From contig NC_088295.1 of NCBI RefSeq assembly GCF_032854445.1, positions 20,635,385 through 20,695,384 of the forward strand: DNA of 60,000 bases, in the 5' to 3' direction. The position numbers and the translations under genes are program-made. This document shows positions 1 to 12,739 of the stretch, one piece after another. Source of the stretch: Liolophura sinensis (taxonomy: Eukaryota > Mollusca > Polyplacophora > Chitonida > Chitonidae). Position 1 is the first letter of the stretch; every line of letters starts with the position of its first letter. Below the pieces are notes generated by a model, which worked only from the letters and a program-made list of their open reading frames with translations, made no database searches and was not told where the DNA came from.

Positions 1-1689
1 AAGCTACAGAGTATGTGTTATGTCAAGGTTTTCAAACTTACATGTAAGCATACAGTCACTGTATACAACAATGGTTTTCTTTTCTTTCCAATTGATTTCC
101 ACATACCCATGAGCTAGATACATTTGATCAAAATAAAAAAAATAAAATAAAAAAAAAACTCTCTTCCTTAGCAAATCACCAGTGTGATACAAGGGCAACT
201 TTCTATATTTAGATATTTATAAATGACAACAAATTTGCTAGATTTTTTGGTTCTGCCATGTTTTGTTTTCCGTCAGTACACTAAATACAGGTAGGACAAC
301 CTGTTGTTAACAATTATACTAGCCTTACAACTAGCCACTGTCATCTTTATGGATGAGAATCTAGTAGAGAACATCTGATTCATATGCATCTACTTATAAA
401 ACATTTATCATGCAATTTATTTACAATGCTACGATTATATGAGAGAGTAGTGTTTAACACTGCTGATTACCCCGTCATCCCTAGAATCTACTCTCTAATT
501 AGTTGAGATGGCATGATGTCAAGAACAAACCTAAATGAGCTGATGAATAATTTAGTGTCACTCATAATAATTGCATAATGTTTCTGACGATTATCCTTCT
601 CATTGAAATCCCAAGGTATTTAACTAGATGGATAGATTTTTGAGCCGATAGTGACAGTTTCAAGAGGCAAGTTCCATTCCTTTTAGACTTGTTCACTAAA
701 TATTTGCAGAAGTCTACAGACGTTAGCAGACTTACTGATCTGGTCCTTCTTTCAATAGTGTAAATGTTCATAAAGGTCAGGTATGAAAACAAACAACTTT
801 TACATATGACCACCTTGCAATATATAAACTACTCGACTGTATGTAAATTTGATATGCTAGTTGCAGGAATCTGTGACAAAAGAAGTTTTTTAATGTAATT
901 GTTGTTTTACTTTATACAATACATGACAGAGCTTCTACACACAACACACCAAAATCACTTCTCCTTTGTCTCTTTGTAAGACTGGCAGTTTCTCTGGATA
1001 CAAATGTTTACAAAACTGTGTTGTTGGACTTCATCAAATAGCACAAAAAAAAAATCTTCAGCAAGCAGTCATGATGAGCACATAGCACTAATAGAACCTG
1101 CTGCTACCAATGCAAGCAGACAACGTTGCTTCCTCTGTAACACAGATGAGAGACTAGGGGGTGGATGGGGAACTGTAAGATGATATGCCGGATTGCGCAA
1201 TTCACATAGAGTTTTCTTTCTTTGAACTGGGAAACAGTTTAGTCTACACACCAACTGGATTTCCTTAGGTGCAAATCACTTGGACCAAAGCCATAGTGAA
1301 AACACAACTGAGCAGCACAGACCAAACTGAGATGGATCTGGCACAGACCACTAACAAACCCATTTCAAGCCATTTAAATCCAATTGGCCTCCATAACTGA
1401 CTGTTAAATTGCTAATGAAACTTGCCGCTATCCTACTCATTCTGTGCAACCTGGGGTATGCGATGTAGTATATAGCTTTTCTTATGCCATAATTTACCCA
1501 TGTCAGTAATATAACAACACTGATGTAAATTTTCAATGTATGACTCGTAATATAAATATCCCGAAATTTTGATTCACATGACATCCCTTGTCATAGAGCT
1601 AAGATCTACATTTAGGTCACACATTTCGATAAATGAGCAGTTATGACTGCTGACATTTTTGAAAGAAATTAAAACTCGTCATCTTATCA
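1..1689. other. Unique A+T-rich DNA, nothing recognised
   Basis: Only short chance frames. No splice-bounded exon, RNA gene or repeat was seen. Confidence 0.6.
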
Positions 1690-1702
1690 CACTAATGGAT
1701 TG

Positions 1703-1976
1703 AGAGGACTCTGTGGCTCAGTTGGTTAGCGCGCTAGCGTACCATAATGACCCAGGAGCATCTCACCAATGCGGTCACTAAGAGTTCAAATCCAGCTCAT
1801 GCTGGCTTCTTCTCCGGCCATACATGGGAAGGCCTTCAGCAACCTGCGAATGGTTGTGGGCTTTCCCTGGGCTCTGCCTGGTTTCCTCCTACCATAATGC
1901 TGGCCGCCGTCGTATGAATGAAATATTCTCGAGTACGGTGTAAAAACACCAATCAAATAAATCAAGTCAAATAATT
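1703..1976 (+). mobile_element. SINE family A, full length, with 13-bp TSD
   Basis: tRNA-like head with A box (tggctcagttgg) and B box-like gagttcaaatcc, a conserved middle (ctccggccatac...caacctgcgaatgg; tttcctcctaccataatgc) and a 3' end (gaaatattctcgagtacgg...aatcaaataaatcaa). Perfect 13-bp target-site duplications, cactaatggattg, flank it at 1690-1702 and 1977-1989. SINEs do not code for protein and are copied by a partner LINE's reverse transcriptase. The open frames seen here are shadows. Confidence 0.95.
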
Positions 1977-2153
1977 CACTAATGGATTGTGTTATGTTTT
2001 CTGTAACTACATCTTGGGAAATGTATGTTACAGTGCCAACCTTTTCACATACATCGCTATCAGTACGCATCTCATTTACACACCTGTCAAAACAAACAGA
2101 CGTTGTCTTCTCTATCAACCACCTAAAACCCCTTAAAATATATTGTGGAATAA

Positions 2154-2304
2154 AGAGGATATGCAATTCGTGACCCATTACATCAGATTTATTAAACTCG
2201 TGATGTAATATTCATTTGTTCCTCACTAAAGGCTTGGAACAAATGAAAATTACACCACTTATTAAATAAATCTGATATAATGGGTCGCTTAATATAGATC
2301 CTCT
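2154..2304. mobile_element. Foldback / MITE-like inverted repeat
   Basis: Two arms of about 51 bp (2172-2222, gacccattacatcagattta...tcatttgttcc; 2236-2286, ggaacaaatgaaaattacac...gatataatgggtc) are inverted copies at roughly 85-90% identity, separated by a 13-bp loop. Weaker pairing extends outward to agaggat (2154) and atcctct (2304). It encodes nothing. A non-autonomous DNA transposon is the likely origin; the family is unknown and no duplication was fixed. Confidence 0.7.
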
Positions 2305-2668
2305 ATTACATATTGTTACAATCAACACTTCAAGTGTATTCCATACAATCGTACATCTGATCGTGCTGAAAGTTTAAACAGTAAACCAATGAACCCAATA
2401 CATAGGTTTCAATGTTTTCTTGAAATTCTACCAGAAGAATGTACAGCAACCCTTAGAAATACATACTGCATGAGCATGCATTACTTGAATATGGTATCTT
2501 AATTAAAGCTCAATGAAATGCAATCCATTCTTTTATTTCATGAAACTTTTTAACATTTATGGTTCAACAGACACAGTGCAATTTGTAAGAATAATGTACG
2601 TATAATATAAGAATTTCTCTGCATGCTGTATATACAGACTAAGCCAAATTTACTAGTACATTTAGATG

Positions 2669-2985
2669 AGTGAGTGAATGAGTGCTTGAGGTTTAACATT
2701 GTACTTAACAATTTTTCAGTCACATGACAATGAAGGAATCCTTAGAGTGCATGTAATGTGCCTCCTTGTTGCAGGACAGATTTCCACCGCTCTTTTATCT
2801 AGTGCTGCTTCACTGAGACGCCTTACCGGAGGCAAGTAAGCCGCCCGCCCAAGCCATTATACTGATACAGGTCAACCAGTGGATGCACTATCCCTTTCAT
2901 GCTGAATGCCTAGCAAGAAAGCTGTAACTTCCTCTGGATCGGCCACTCCCGAAGCGAACGCTCTACCAACTGTGCTAGCGGGGAT
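2669..2985 (-). mobile_element. SINE family B, full length
   Basis: On the minus strand it starts with a tRNA-like head (cgctagcacagttggtagag; A box tagcacagttgg), runs through a body containing cttgcctccggtaaggcgtc and aaggattccttcattgtcat, and ends with aaaaattgttaagtacaatg, ttaaacctcaag and a CACTCATTCACTCACTC tail. A second tRNA-derived family distinct from family A. Duplications were not identified. Confidence 0.88.
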
Positions 2986-3500
2986 GGTTAGTTGGTGATG
3001 TACAACTAAGGAGGTTGGTATATAACTAGGAGATGAAGTATAATGGTAATCGCTTGCTACTGGTTTTCTGATAGGACAGGTAAAGCACTGGTCAGTTGTT
3101 ATGTTGTTACAGAACAGGTAAAGCATGCAGTGGTTAGTTGATGATGTCATTTATTTATTTATTTATTTATTTGGATGGTGTTTTACGCTGTACTCAAGAA
3201 TATTTCACTTACACGACGGCGGCCATCATTATGGTGGGTGGAAACCGGGCAGAGCCCAGGGGAAATCCACGACCATCCGCAGGTTGCTGGCAGACCTTCC
3301 AACGTATTGATGATGTCATAATAAACAGGTACTTTGTACATTGTAATTATGGTGTAGTGAAGGACAGGTAGTAATTGTCAGTGGTTGATGTTGTTGATAC
3401 AGTAGTTGTTGATGTTAAGATAGTCACTGTTCACTGTTTATGTTGAGAAGAATACAGGTAATGCAGTGGTTTGTTGTTGTTGGTGTGATAGAAATAATAA
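2986..3500. repeat. Degenerate tandem repeat split by a SINE
   Basis: Loose units of the type acaggtaaagcagtggttag, ttgttgatgttgtt recur on both sides of the SINE at 3151-3306. The period is roughly 45-55 bp but uneven. No gene is seen. Confidence 0.5.
3151..3306 (-). mobile_element. SINE family A, 5'-truncated at insertion, 13-bp TSD
   Basis: Reads as the reverse complement of SINE-A from its (TTTA)n tail to near ccttccaacgta; the tRNA head is absent. Perfect duplications ttgatgatgtcat lie at 3138-3150 and 3307-3319. Because the duplication abuts the truncated end, the loss occurred during integration and not by later deletion. The host sequence is itself a degenerate tandem repeat. Confidence 0.94.
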
Positions 3501-4862
3501 AACAGCAGCTATATGTAGTGAATACATGACACTGTTAATATGATACATGTACACTGTACATGTAAGAAAGCCAGACTTATCCCATTAAACACTGTATAAA
3601 CTCACCTAAACCTTCAGCCTGGCAGTCCAGAATCTGTAAGACAAATGGAGACATTCACAGTGAGATTGGTAAAAACCTGACATGAAGCAAGCAGTACTCT
3701 TGACACCTGAAACAAATGTCAGCAACAGGTGTTACAAACTTACACATATCTTACCTAAGTGTACATACACCTGGTCAACATCTTACCCACCATGCATTAT
3801 GCAATCAGCATCAGATTAATGGTATCCACATAATGAAAATGACTTTTAACTAATACCTAATGAGCGTAAAATTTAATCACTCATCGACTTTAATGCAATA
3901 CACACTTTTTAAATGGTGATTAAAATTCCATGTAGATGTAAATAGAAGCCCATCAAACTCCACACAAGACCTCAAAACATTATCTCCACATACAAAAATT
4001 CACAGCTGCAGCCAACATGTATTCATCTACACTACATACATGCATAAAATGTCCATAATCCTTGAAAAAAATCTTACTGAAATGAACTATGTTGAAATAC
4101 TTGAATATTTTATAGCCAACACAAGTAATATTACATACAAAAATGCATTAATTGCATTTATTCTCACACCGCCATCTAAGAGACCAACGACAATCAGTAT
4201 GGTTCAGGCTGACAAATAATAAGGTTGTGTACTCGGGTGTTAAAACACACTATACCACAAAAAAGTGTTGATCCACCAATAAGCTTAGCATAATGAAAAA
4301 GCATAGGAACCCTGAAAAAACGGAGAAGTCACATTTCTGACGTTTCAGTATTTTAACAAAATTTTATTTGTCATCTTCAGAATAGGCAAAAAGTCACAAA
4401 ACTAGCTGGTACCTACACACAGTTCAGTTACACAAGCAAACAATAGAAGGTTCAGCAGATTTAGATTGATGAATGATTTGGTGGATGTAGTCAGTGAGAA
4501 GAGTGATAGCATGCTGTGGGGCTGGTGAAGGGGAGTGGGGTGAGGTTGGTGAAGGGAAGTGGGATGGGGATGAGGGCTGGCAGCAGCAGGTACTCTATAC
4601 ACTGACAATCTATATGGTTGTTAGAATAAACAGTCTCACTGAAATGAAGTAATAAAACTGGCAGCAGGGTATGCTAATGAGATTAGAGGTTTAGGACAGT
4701 AAAATATAAATGTACTGTAAAAACAACCTGATGACACATAGCAAAGGTTAATACAAAGTTCAGAAGTGCTGAAAATAAGTACAGTAGTGTCAGTACAATA
4801 AGTACAAAATATACACGAAAAGTATAATATTCAGTTTTTTTCGGAGTATCTATGCTTTAGCA
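3501..4862. other. Mostly unique non-coding DNA
   Basis: A ctgaaga...gaaacgtc motif (4326-4385) and a G-rich patch at 4510-4580 (short ggggtgagg-like repeats) are the only structures seen. Confidence 0.5.
4326..4385 (-). other. Second ctgaaga...gaaacgtc motif
   Basis: On the minus strand, ttctgaagatgacaaataaa then attttgttaaaatactgaaacgtcag. The CTGANGA and GAAA boxes are present in hammerhead order, but I could not pair a stem between them, so an inactive relic is more likely than a ribozyme. Confidence 0.3.
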
Positions 4863-5411
4863 CTATGCTATGCCATAGAGTAACACATCAGTCATACATG
4901 GATTTGTACTAGCTGTACTATGTACACAACACAATGCTATACCACAGAGTAACGCCTCAGTCATACATAGACTTGTACCAGCTGTACTATGGACACAACA
5001 CCATGCTATACCCCAGAGTAACTCCTCAGTCATGCATGGATTTGTACCAGCTGTACTATGGACACAACACCATGCTATACCACAGAGTAACGCCTCAGTC
5101 ATGCATGGATCTGTACCAGCTGTACTATGGACACAACACCATGCTATACCACAGAGTAACGCCTCAGTCATGCATGGATCTGTACCAGCTGCACTATGGA
5201 CACAACACCATGCTATACCACAGAGTAACTCCTCAGTCATGCATGGATCTGTACCAGCTGCACTATGGACACAACACCATGCTATACCACAGAGTAACAC
5301 CTCAGTCATGCATGGATCTGTACCAGCTGTACTATGGACACAACACCATGCTATACCACAGAGTAACACCTCAGTCATACATGGATCTGTACTACCTGTG
5401 CTGTGGACACA
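4863..5411. repeat. 69-bp minisatellite, about 8 copies
   Basis: Unit catgctataccacagagtaa, cgcctcagtcatgcatggat, ctgtaccagctgtactatgg, acacaacac. Spacing is constant and copies differ by single bases, with the outer copies most diverged. As 69 is divisible by three, long frames cross it on both strands (for example LLCGIAWCCVHS on minus). These are by-products. Confidence 0.95.
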
Positions 5412-5649
5412 TAACCATACTTTGATTTATGGATTCAATTTATTGGATTTTCACATATTCTGTATGAATAAGACTCCATATAGGTATAATCATACATTAA
5501 CAAAGGTACAGGGGATGAGCAGAGCTTGTTTCTACTCCCAGATTGTCACACCCACATGCACCTGTATGGAATACAGCCTCAGGTAGTTATAGTACCCCAG
5601 AAATAAACCTTGTGGAAACAAAGTAAAAGCACCAAAGCTCACTAAGCAG

Positions 5650-6720
5650 TTACCTTGTGATAACATGTAAGAGCCTTTATGTGATATAGAAGAGACAGCT
5701 CTAACACTGTCCTGTAGAGACAGTCATAACACTATGTCATAACATCCCATACACAGTGTGACAGACACCCCTTGCACTGTATGATGACAACCTGTACACT
5801 GTGCGATAGAGACATCCCTTACATAGTAGGATAACAACATCCCATACACAGTGTGACAGAGACACCCCTTGCACTATATGATGACAACCTGTACACTGTG
5901 TGATAGAGACATCCCTTACACAGTAGGATAACAACATCTCATACACAGTTTGACAGAGACACCCCTTGCACTGTATGATGACAACCTGTACACTGTGTGA
6001 TAGAGACATCCCTTACACAGTAGGATAACAACATCCCATACACAGTGTGACAGAGACACCCCTTGCACTGTATGATGACAGCCTGTACACTGTGTGATAG
6101 AGACATCCCTTACACAGTAGGATAACAACATCCCATACACAGTGTGACAGAGACACCCCTTGCACTGTGTGATGACAGCCTGTACATTGTGTGATAGACA
6201 TCCCTTACACAGTAGGATAACAACATCTCATACACAGTGTGACAGAGACACCCCTTGCACTGTATGATGACAACCTGTACACTGTGTGATAGAGACATCC
6301 ATTACACAGTAGGATAACAACATCTCATACACAGTGTGACAGAGACACCCCTTGCACTGTGTGATGACAGCCTGTACATTGTGTGATAGACATCCCTTAC
6401 ACAGTAGGATAACAACATCCCATACACAGTGTGACAGAGACACCCCTTGCACTATGTGATGACAGCCTGTACATTGTGTGATAGACATCCCTTACACAGT
6501 AGGATAACAACATCTCATACACAAGGTGACAACAACAGCCATAACACTGTGAGATAAAAACAGCCCTTTTAATACAGTCAGTGATGTAGATGGTCCTTAG
6601 ATTACAAGATAAAAGCAGTCTTTAACCTATTTCATAAGATAGCCCATCATTTACTGTGTGATAAAGACATTTCCTATACTGTGTGATAAAAACCTTAACA
6701 ATGATATTGAACAAAATTAC
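5650..6720. repeat. 97-bp minisatellite, about 8 copies, with decayed flanks
   Basis: Units begin acatcccatacacagtgtga and include caccccttgcactgtatgat, gacaacctgtacactgtgtg, acagtaggataacaac. Starts near 5742, 5837, 5934, 6031 and 6128, then some 95-bp units that lost two bases, to about 6530. The unit looks internally dimeric (acacagtgtga / acactgtgtga). Decayed copies (tgtgataaagacattt) continue on both sides. Confidence 0.93.
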
Positions 6721-6910
6721 CAGGACAGCCTTTATCATTATGCAGACAACTCATATATCAGAACAACACAGACATAGCATACATATTACACCTGCACAGA
6801 CAAACTCTTAAATATCCATGAAGTATGACATCATATTAATGAATCATCATATCTACACACACATAGTTCACCATACTCCACATACAGAATCAATAAAACA
6901 ATAAAAAAGT

Positions 6911-9030
6911 CATTCTATCACACACATAGAGACTGATTCTATCACACACAGAGACTGATTCTATCACACACATAGAGACTGATTCTGTCATACACTCATA
7001 GAGACTGATTCTACCATACACGTAGAGACTGATTCTATCACACACATACAGACTGCTTCTATCACACACAAAGAGACTGATTCTATCATAGACACAGAGA
7101 CTTATTCGGTCATACAGACATAGAGACTGATTCTATCATAGACACAGAGACTGATTCTATCATACACACACAGAGACTGATTCTGTCATACAGGCATAGA
7201 GACTGATTCTATCATACACACAGAGACTGATTCTATCATACACACACAGAGACTGATTCTATCTCACACAAAGAGACTGATTCTATAGAGACTGATTCTA
7301 TCACACACATAGAGACTGATTCTATCACACACATAGCGACTGATTCTATCATACATACATAGACTGATTCTATCACACACATAGAGACTGATTCTATCAC
7401 ACACATAGAGACTGATTCTATCACACACATAGAGACTGATTCTATCATACATACATAGAGACTGATTCTATCACACACACAGTGACTTATTCTATCATAC
7501 ACACACAGAGACTGATTCTATCACACACAGAGACTGATTCTATCACACACACAGTGACTGATTATATCATACACACACAGAGACTGATTCTATCACACAC
7601 ACAGTGACTGATTCTATCATACACATAGAGACTGATTCTATCATACACAGAGACTGATTCTATCCCACACAGAGACTGATTCTATAGAAACTGATTCTAT
7701 CACACACACAGTGACTGATTCTATCACACACATAGAGACTGATTCTATCATACACATAGAGACTGATTCTATCACACACATAGAGACTGATTCTATCATA
7801 CACATAGAGACTGATTCTATCACACACATAGAGACTGATTTTATCACACACAGAGACTGATTCTATCATACACATAGAGACTGATTCTATCACACACAGA
7901 GACTGATTCTATCACACACAGAGACTGATTCTATCACACACAGTGACTGATTCTATCATACACAGAGACTGATTCTATCACACACAGAGACTGATTCTAT
8001 CACACAAAGAGACTGATTCTGTCATACATACATAGAGACTGATTCTATCACACACACAGTGACTGATTCTATCATACATACAGAGACTGATTCTATCATA
8101 CACATAGAGACTGATTCTATCACACACACAGAGACTGAGTCTATCACACACATAGAGACTGATTCTATCACACACACAGACTGAGTCTATCACACACATA
8201 GAAACTGATTCTATCATACACATAGAGACTGATTCTATCACACACACAGAGACTGATTCTATCACACACACAGAGACTGATTCTATCATACACATAGAGA
8301 CTGATTCTATCACACACACAGAGACTGAGTCTATCACACACATAGAAACTGATTCCATCACACACAGAGACTGATTCTATCACACACATAGAAACTGATT
8401 CCATCACACACATAGAAACTGATTCCATCACACACACAGAGACTGATTCTATCACACACATAGAGACTGATTCTATCATACACATAGAGACTGATTCTAT
8501 CATACACACAGAGACTGATTCTATCACACACATAGAGACTGATTCTATCATACACATAGAAACTGATTCTATCACACACACAGTGACTGATTCTATCATA
8601 CACATATAGAGACTGATTCTACCATACACATAGAGACTGATTCTATCATACACATAGAAACTGATTCCATCACACACACAGAGACTGATTCTATCACACA
8701 CATAGAGACTGATTCTATCATACACATAGAAACTGATTCTATCACACACACAGTGACTGATTCTATCATACACACATAGAGACTGATTCTATCATACACA
8801 TAGAGACTGATTCTATCACACACACAGTGACTGATTCTATCACACACAGAGACTGATTCTATCACACACATAGAGACTGATTCTATCATACACATAGAAA
8901 CTGATTCTATCACACACACAGTGACTGATTCTATCATACACACATAGAGACTGATTCTATCATACACATAGAGACTGATTCTATCACACACACAGTGACT
9001 GATTCTATCATACACACAGAGACTGATTCT
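6911..9030. repeat. ~24-bp minisatellite, about 90 copies, with higher-order structure
   Basis: Unit tagagactgattctatcacacaca and variants (cagtgactg, tagaaactg, gattccatc, atcatacaca), 20-28 bp each, over 2.1 kb. Near the right end, blocks of seven units repeat as blocks: copies start at 8511, 8681 and 8849 (170 and 168 bp apart), and the last two agree over about 160 bases. A different ~190-bp block recurs at 8091 and 8281. All frames crossing it (RISLYVCD-type) are artefacts. Confidence 0.95.
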
Positions 9031-9365
9031 ACACATGGGATCATCGGCATAATATATATACATATACCATCATTATATAATACTGACCATTACACACAAG
9101 TACAAGAATTCATCATCTAGGTAACAACATATATAAAGAATACTGATTATCCTCATCAAAGACAGACAAAACAATGTTTACATTAGATAGAAATGCTGTC
9201 AGTAAATCTTTACTCAGGTCAAAATCTTGAGATTACCAAAGCCTTATACAAACATGTACAGCACAAGATTTACAATAGTTACCACAAAATTTCACAGACA
9301 CCGAGTGACATCAAACCGAAAATCCATCCTGTAGGAATACAACCGAATATTACCCATAGTAAGCC

Positions 9366-9367
9366 TG

Positions 9368-9399
<32 letters not shown>
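9366..9399. repeat. (CT)n(CA)n microsatellite
   Basis: tctctctctctct followed by cacacacacacacac. A 201-residue frame (9193-9798) crosses it but shows no recognisable domain or codon pattern and is not called. Confidence 0.9.
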
Positions 9400-9400
<1 letters not shown>

Positions 9401-12400
9401 AGTGTACACCTGTTGCTGCAGTAGTAGGTCGTTATGAGAAAACTCACCTGTTGATGGCAATATACAGCAGACCAGCTTTAATACAAGGACACGTCTACGC
9501 CAACACAACATACCATAACAGTTCATTTATCCGCCAGCCTTGGCTGACCAGCCTCTCTGACACATACCACAAGCATCAGCCAATATATATTTTAATAAAG
9601 GTTACAGATACTGGTTTCATTAAAGTCGTGGATGAGGCAGGGTATCCGGCGTACCATATGGTAGCTGTGACCCATGTGCACGTGGGACCCGTCCCCCCAC
9701 ATAGTGTACATATAGCTCAGCCACGTGCCCGTCTTCATTCTGTCATCAGCCCACTCCCGCCCACCTGCAGCACGCCCCCTCCTTTAGCTTTGAGGTAATC
9801 GACCAGGCTTTAATGATCTGGCCTGAGCCTTGGCTGGACAGCTTAACACCAAATATAGTTACAGCTAAATGCCAAGTTGTAGATTATCCCTGACTATGAT
9901 CAGAGCTGATCCATGTCCCAACATAACGCCAAGACCCCTACCTTCAACCGCAGAGAAGCTGGGTATATGATCACAGCTACAGGCAAGGAAAATCCTCTTT
10001 ATTGATTACATCACCACTTATCTGCTTCATCTACATTTACATCAACTGCCAGGATTTGCTGTAAATTGTTAACGTCAGATTTACATGTATCTGACAATGT
10101 CATGTGAACACCATGAAAATGCTGCTCCTTGGTCTGAACAGGTGTATAAAGCTAGATTAATCTGTCAGACTTTTAAATCTTGGCTACAACTTAAGCCTAC
10201 CTGGAAAATCAATGACAGGTATGCCACCACATATGTACGTTATAGTAACCTCAAAAAATGCAGACTCAGCACTATTTCTGTAGTAATATTACACATGCAC
10301 AACACTGTTTCTTGAATCCATACACTTGCAGGCTATAAATCAAAGGATTAGCCAGGAGAGCATCTTAGAGACTTATTATTAGAGAAATATTATTTTGATG
10401 AAATGAACATTGCACAGAAAATAGGAGAGCAGATGTCACCCCATGATTTCAAATTCTCACATTGTGAAAACCCACATAATGTTCTCAATTTACAGTGATT
10501 CATATGTTTCAGCATGTATGTAAACTGCCCTGATATCAATCACAAAAATACAATGCTTGAACGTGCAGTATCTAACAGATGGCAGACATGTGTTCACATG
10601 TTATAATTTGATCGATTGATCTGATCGAGTGGTGTTATACTTGCCATACTCAAGAATAATTAACTCATGTGACAACGGTAAGTTTTATGTGCCATGGACA
10701 ATTTCAGATCCATAGGAACTTTTCACACAACTAAATATAATTTCTATTTTCACTTAATTACCATGATTAAATGGTAAACTTCACACTTGACTTTATATAC
10801 ACTGATTAAACAGCCTATTCAATCAACTATGCAGCCTACATTATTCAATATAGACAACATATATATATTTCTGAAAAATGGAGCAGTATACAACAGTAAC
10901 ATTATAAGAGAATAGGATCATAACATGTATGAAACTGACTAAAACTCTGCTTAAGCAAATGAAGAAATCAGAACACAATGGATCCAAACGTTCAACTGTA
11001 TCACACAAGTATCCATTAATTTGGATACCACGCAAATGTATCTACAACATAGCTGGCTGTGAATGCTGTATCATCTGGCAGGTAGACGTAAGTCTGAGAA
11101 ATCTTACAGTTGGCACCTGTGAGCTTTATTAACGTATCATATCACACACTCCCAAAATGATCCTTTTTTGCAAACTACTGATGTGTGAACAAGATTACAA
11201 CCCCTTATACTGCTGTAAAACATAGCAATGTAGATAGAAACACATTCTCACATAATAGCATACATGTGCATTGTTTAGTTTATTTGATAAACCTATCATA
11301 ATAGTGAGGTCAAAGGAAAACCTTACATACATGTATATAATATCAATTGTCTTAGTAGCAAACAATAACATATATTTTATTACCCTTTTATGAATACAGG
11401 TACATGTATACCTGTAGCATTCAAACGTATATACATGGGGAAGGGGGCTATCATAACTGCATCAACTTATATTCCAGTCCTCTTCAAAACAAACCAGTGT
11501 GATATATACCTGTTTTCTTGGCATGTCCTTTGTATACAACTGTTACACCAAAGTGGGACATTCCACAAAGACCTAACAATAACGTTACAACCAGAGACAA
11601 CTGAATAAAGCATTTTACCTACAAGAGTGAAATATGCAATACTTCAAATACTAAAGTTCACAACTTGTTCAGGGTCCACAGGTTTTAAGACATGTAAGTA
11701 CACTTATCCGTGAGAAGCCACTTGAATTAGAAGAACATTCAGTGGAAAATATATGAACGCGAAGATTTATTTGCTTAATTGTTCAGCAGTAAGGAAAAAA
11801 AATGCCCTTCTATGAGATGGAATATATAAGCAGCCTGACTTGTCAATGCCTTTAACGTTCTCATTATGAAATAGCTTTTTATAGTGCAATATAAGTTGTG
11901 AAATTGCCTTATTTAAATGACTTATTATGAACCACTAAATTTAGAGCTAAACAACAAATACTGATGCCATTAAATTTAGGTTAAAATGAAAAGTCAATTC
12001 AGAAAATTAAATCCTGTTTTACATAAAAACTTCATTACTATTAATTACATGTAGTATAATACATTCAAACTGCTTTGGCCAAAGTTCAGTCTGTTCCTCC
12101 ATGGTGTGTACAAGCAAGCATGAGCTATAACTGAGCAAGGACTACTTGGAATAACCAAGGTAATGTGTATGAAGATCTACATCTACATGTATGTTACCTG
12201 GATCAGTCAGCTAACACAAGGTAACAGCGTACTCCCTACATAAGGTGCATATCACACTCACTGCACAAGTTACAATCTCTCCTAAATAATTGTGCCAAAG
12301 TTTACCCTGCCAGGTGAAGGCTGGCAACATTCCAGTGCCATCCCTACCAGTAGGTTAAGAATTGAAAAATACTACATTTACAAAGCTCCAATAGAATGTG

Positions 12401-12739
12401 ACAAGTGTTTTTAATAATGTTTCTCCTGAGTTCTACTGATGTAATTACATTCACATTACCTTCTTTGAGGTTTATCTCCATAAATTAAGTATGTTCTAAT
12501 AGACCATAGTACAGAGAAAAGAGTCTCAAATTTTGAAAGAAAAACAACTCACAGATGTCATGCAAAAGAATTTAACCAATAATGATCACTCATTCTGTAA
12601 GCTCGTTAATAAATATTCTTGGCTAAGCTTACGATAACTAATTCTGTTCAGATGATATTTGTATATTCATAAGCTTCAAATAGCTATCAATATTACTTCA
12701 AAAAAAAAAACAATAAAAAAATAAAAGAAAGTTATGCAC

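Noticed and set aside
1715-1800. tRNA gene from A and B boxes
   Set aside because: The boxes belong to a SINE head followed by the SINE body; no complete cloverleaf is expected.
1786-2178. 130-residue minus frame
   Set aside because: Runs antisense through SINE family A and adjacent DNA.
2872-3150. 92-residue minus frame, and similar ones at 46406-46603 and 51594-51779
   Set aside because: They lie in SINE family B copies and translate the SINE body.
5737-6488. Frames with repeated GCHHTVQGVSLSHCVWDVV
   Set aside because: Translations of the 97-bp minisatellite; 97 is not a multiple of three, so no single frame persists.
7236-9063. Long frames with RISLYVCD / MIESVSMCV repeats
   Set aside because: They are translations of the 24-bp minisatellite in different frames and change frame with each unit-length variant.
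9193-9798. 201-residue plus-strand frame
   Set aside because: Crosses a (CT)n(CA)n microsatellite, has no recognisable domain and no splice or promoter context.
10611-10680. Possible SINE-A relic (gagtggtgttatacttgcca, actcaagaataattaactca)
   Set aside because: Too short and diverged to separate from chance.
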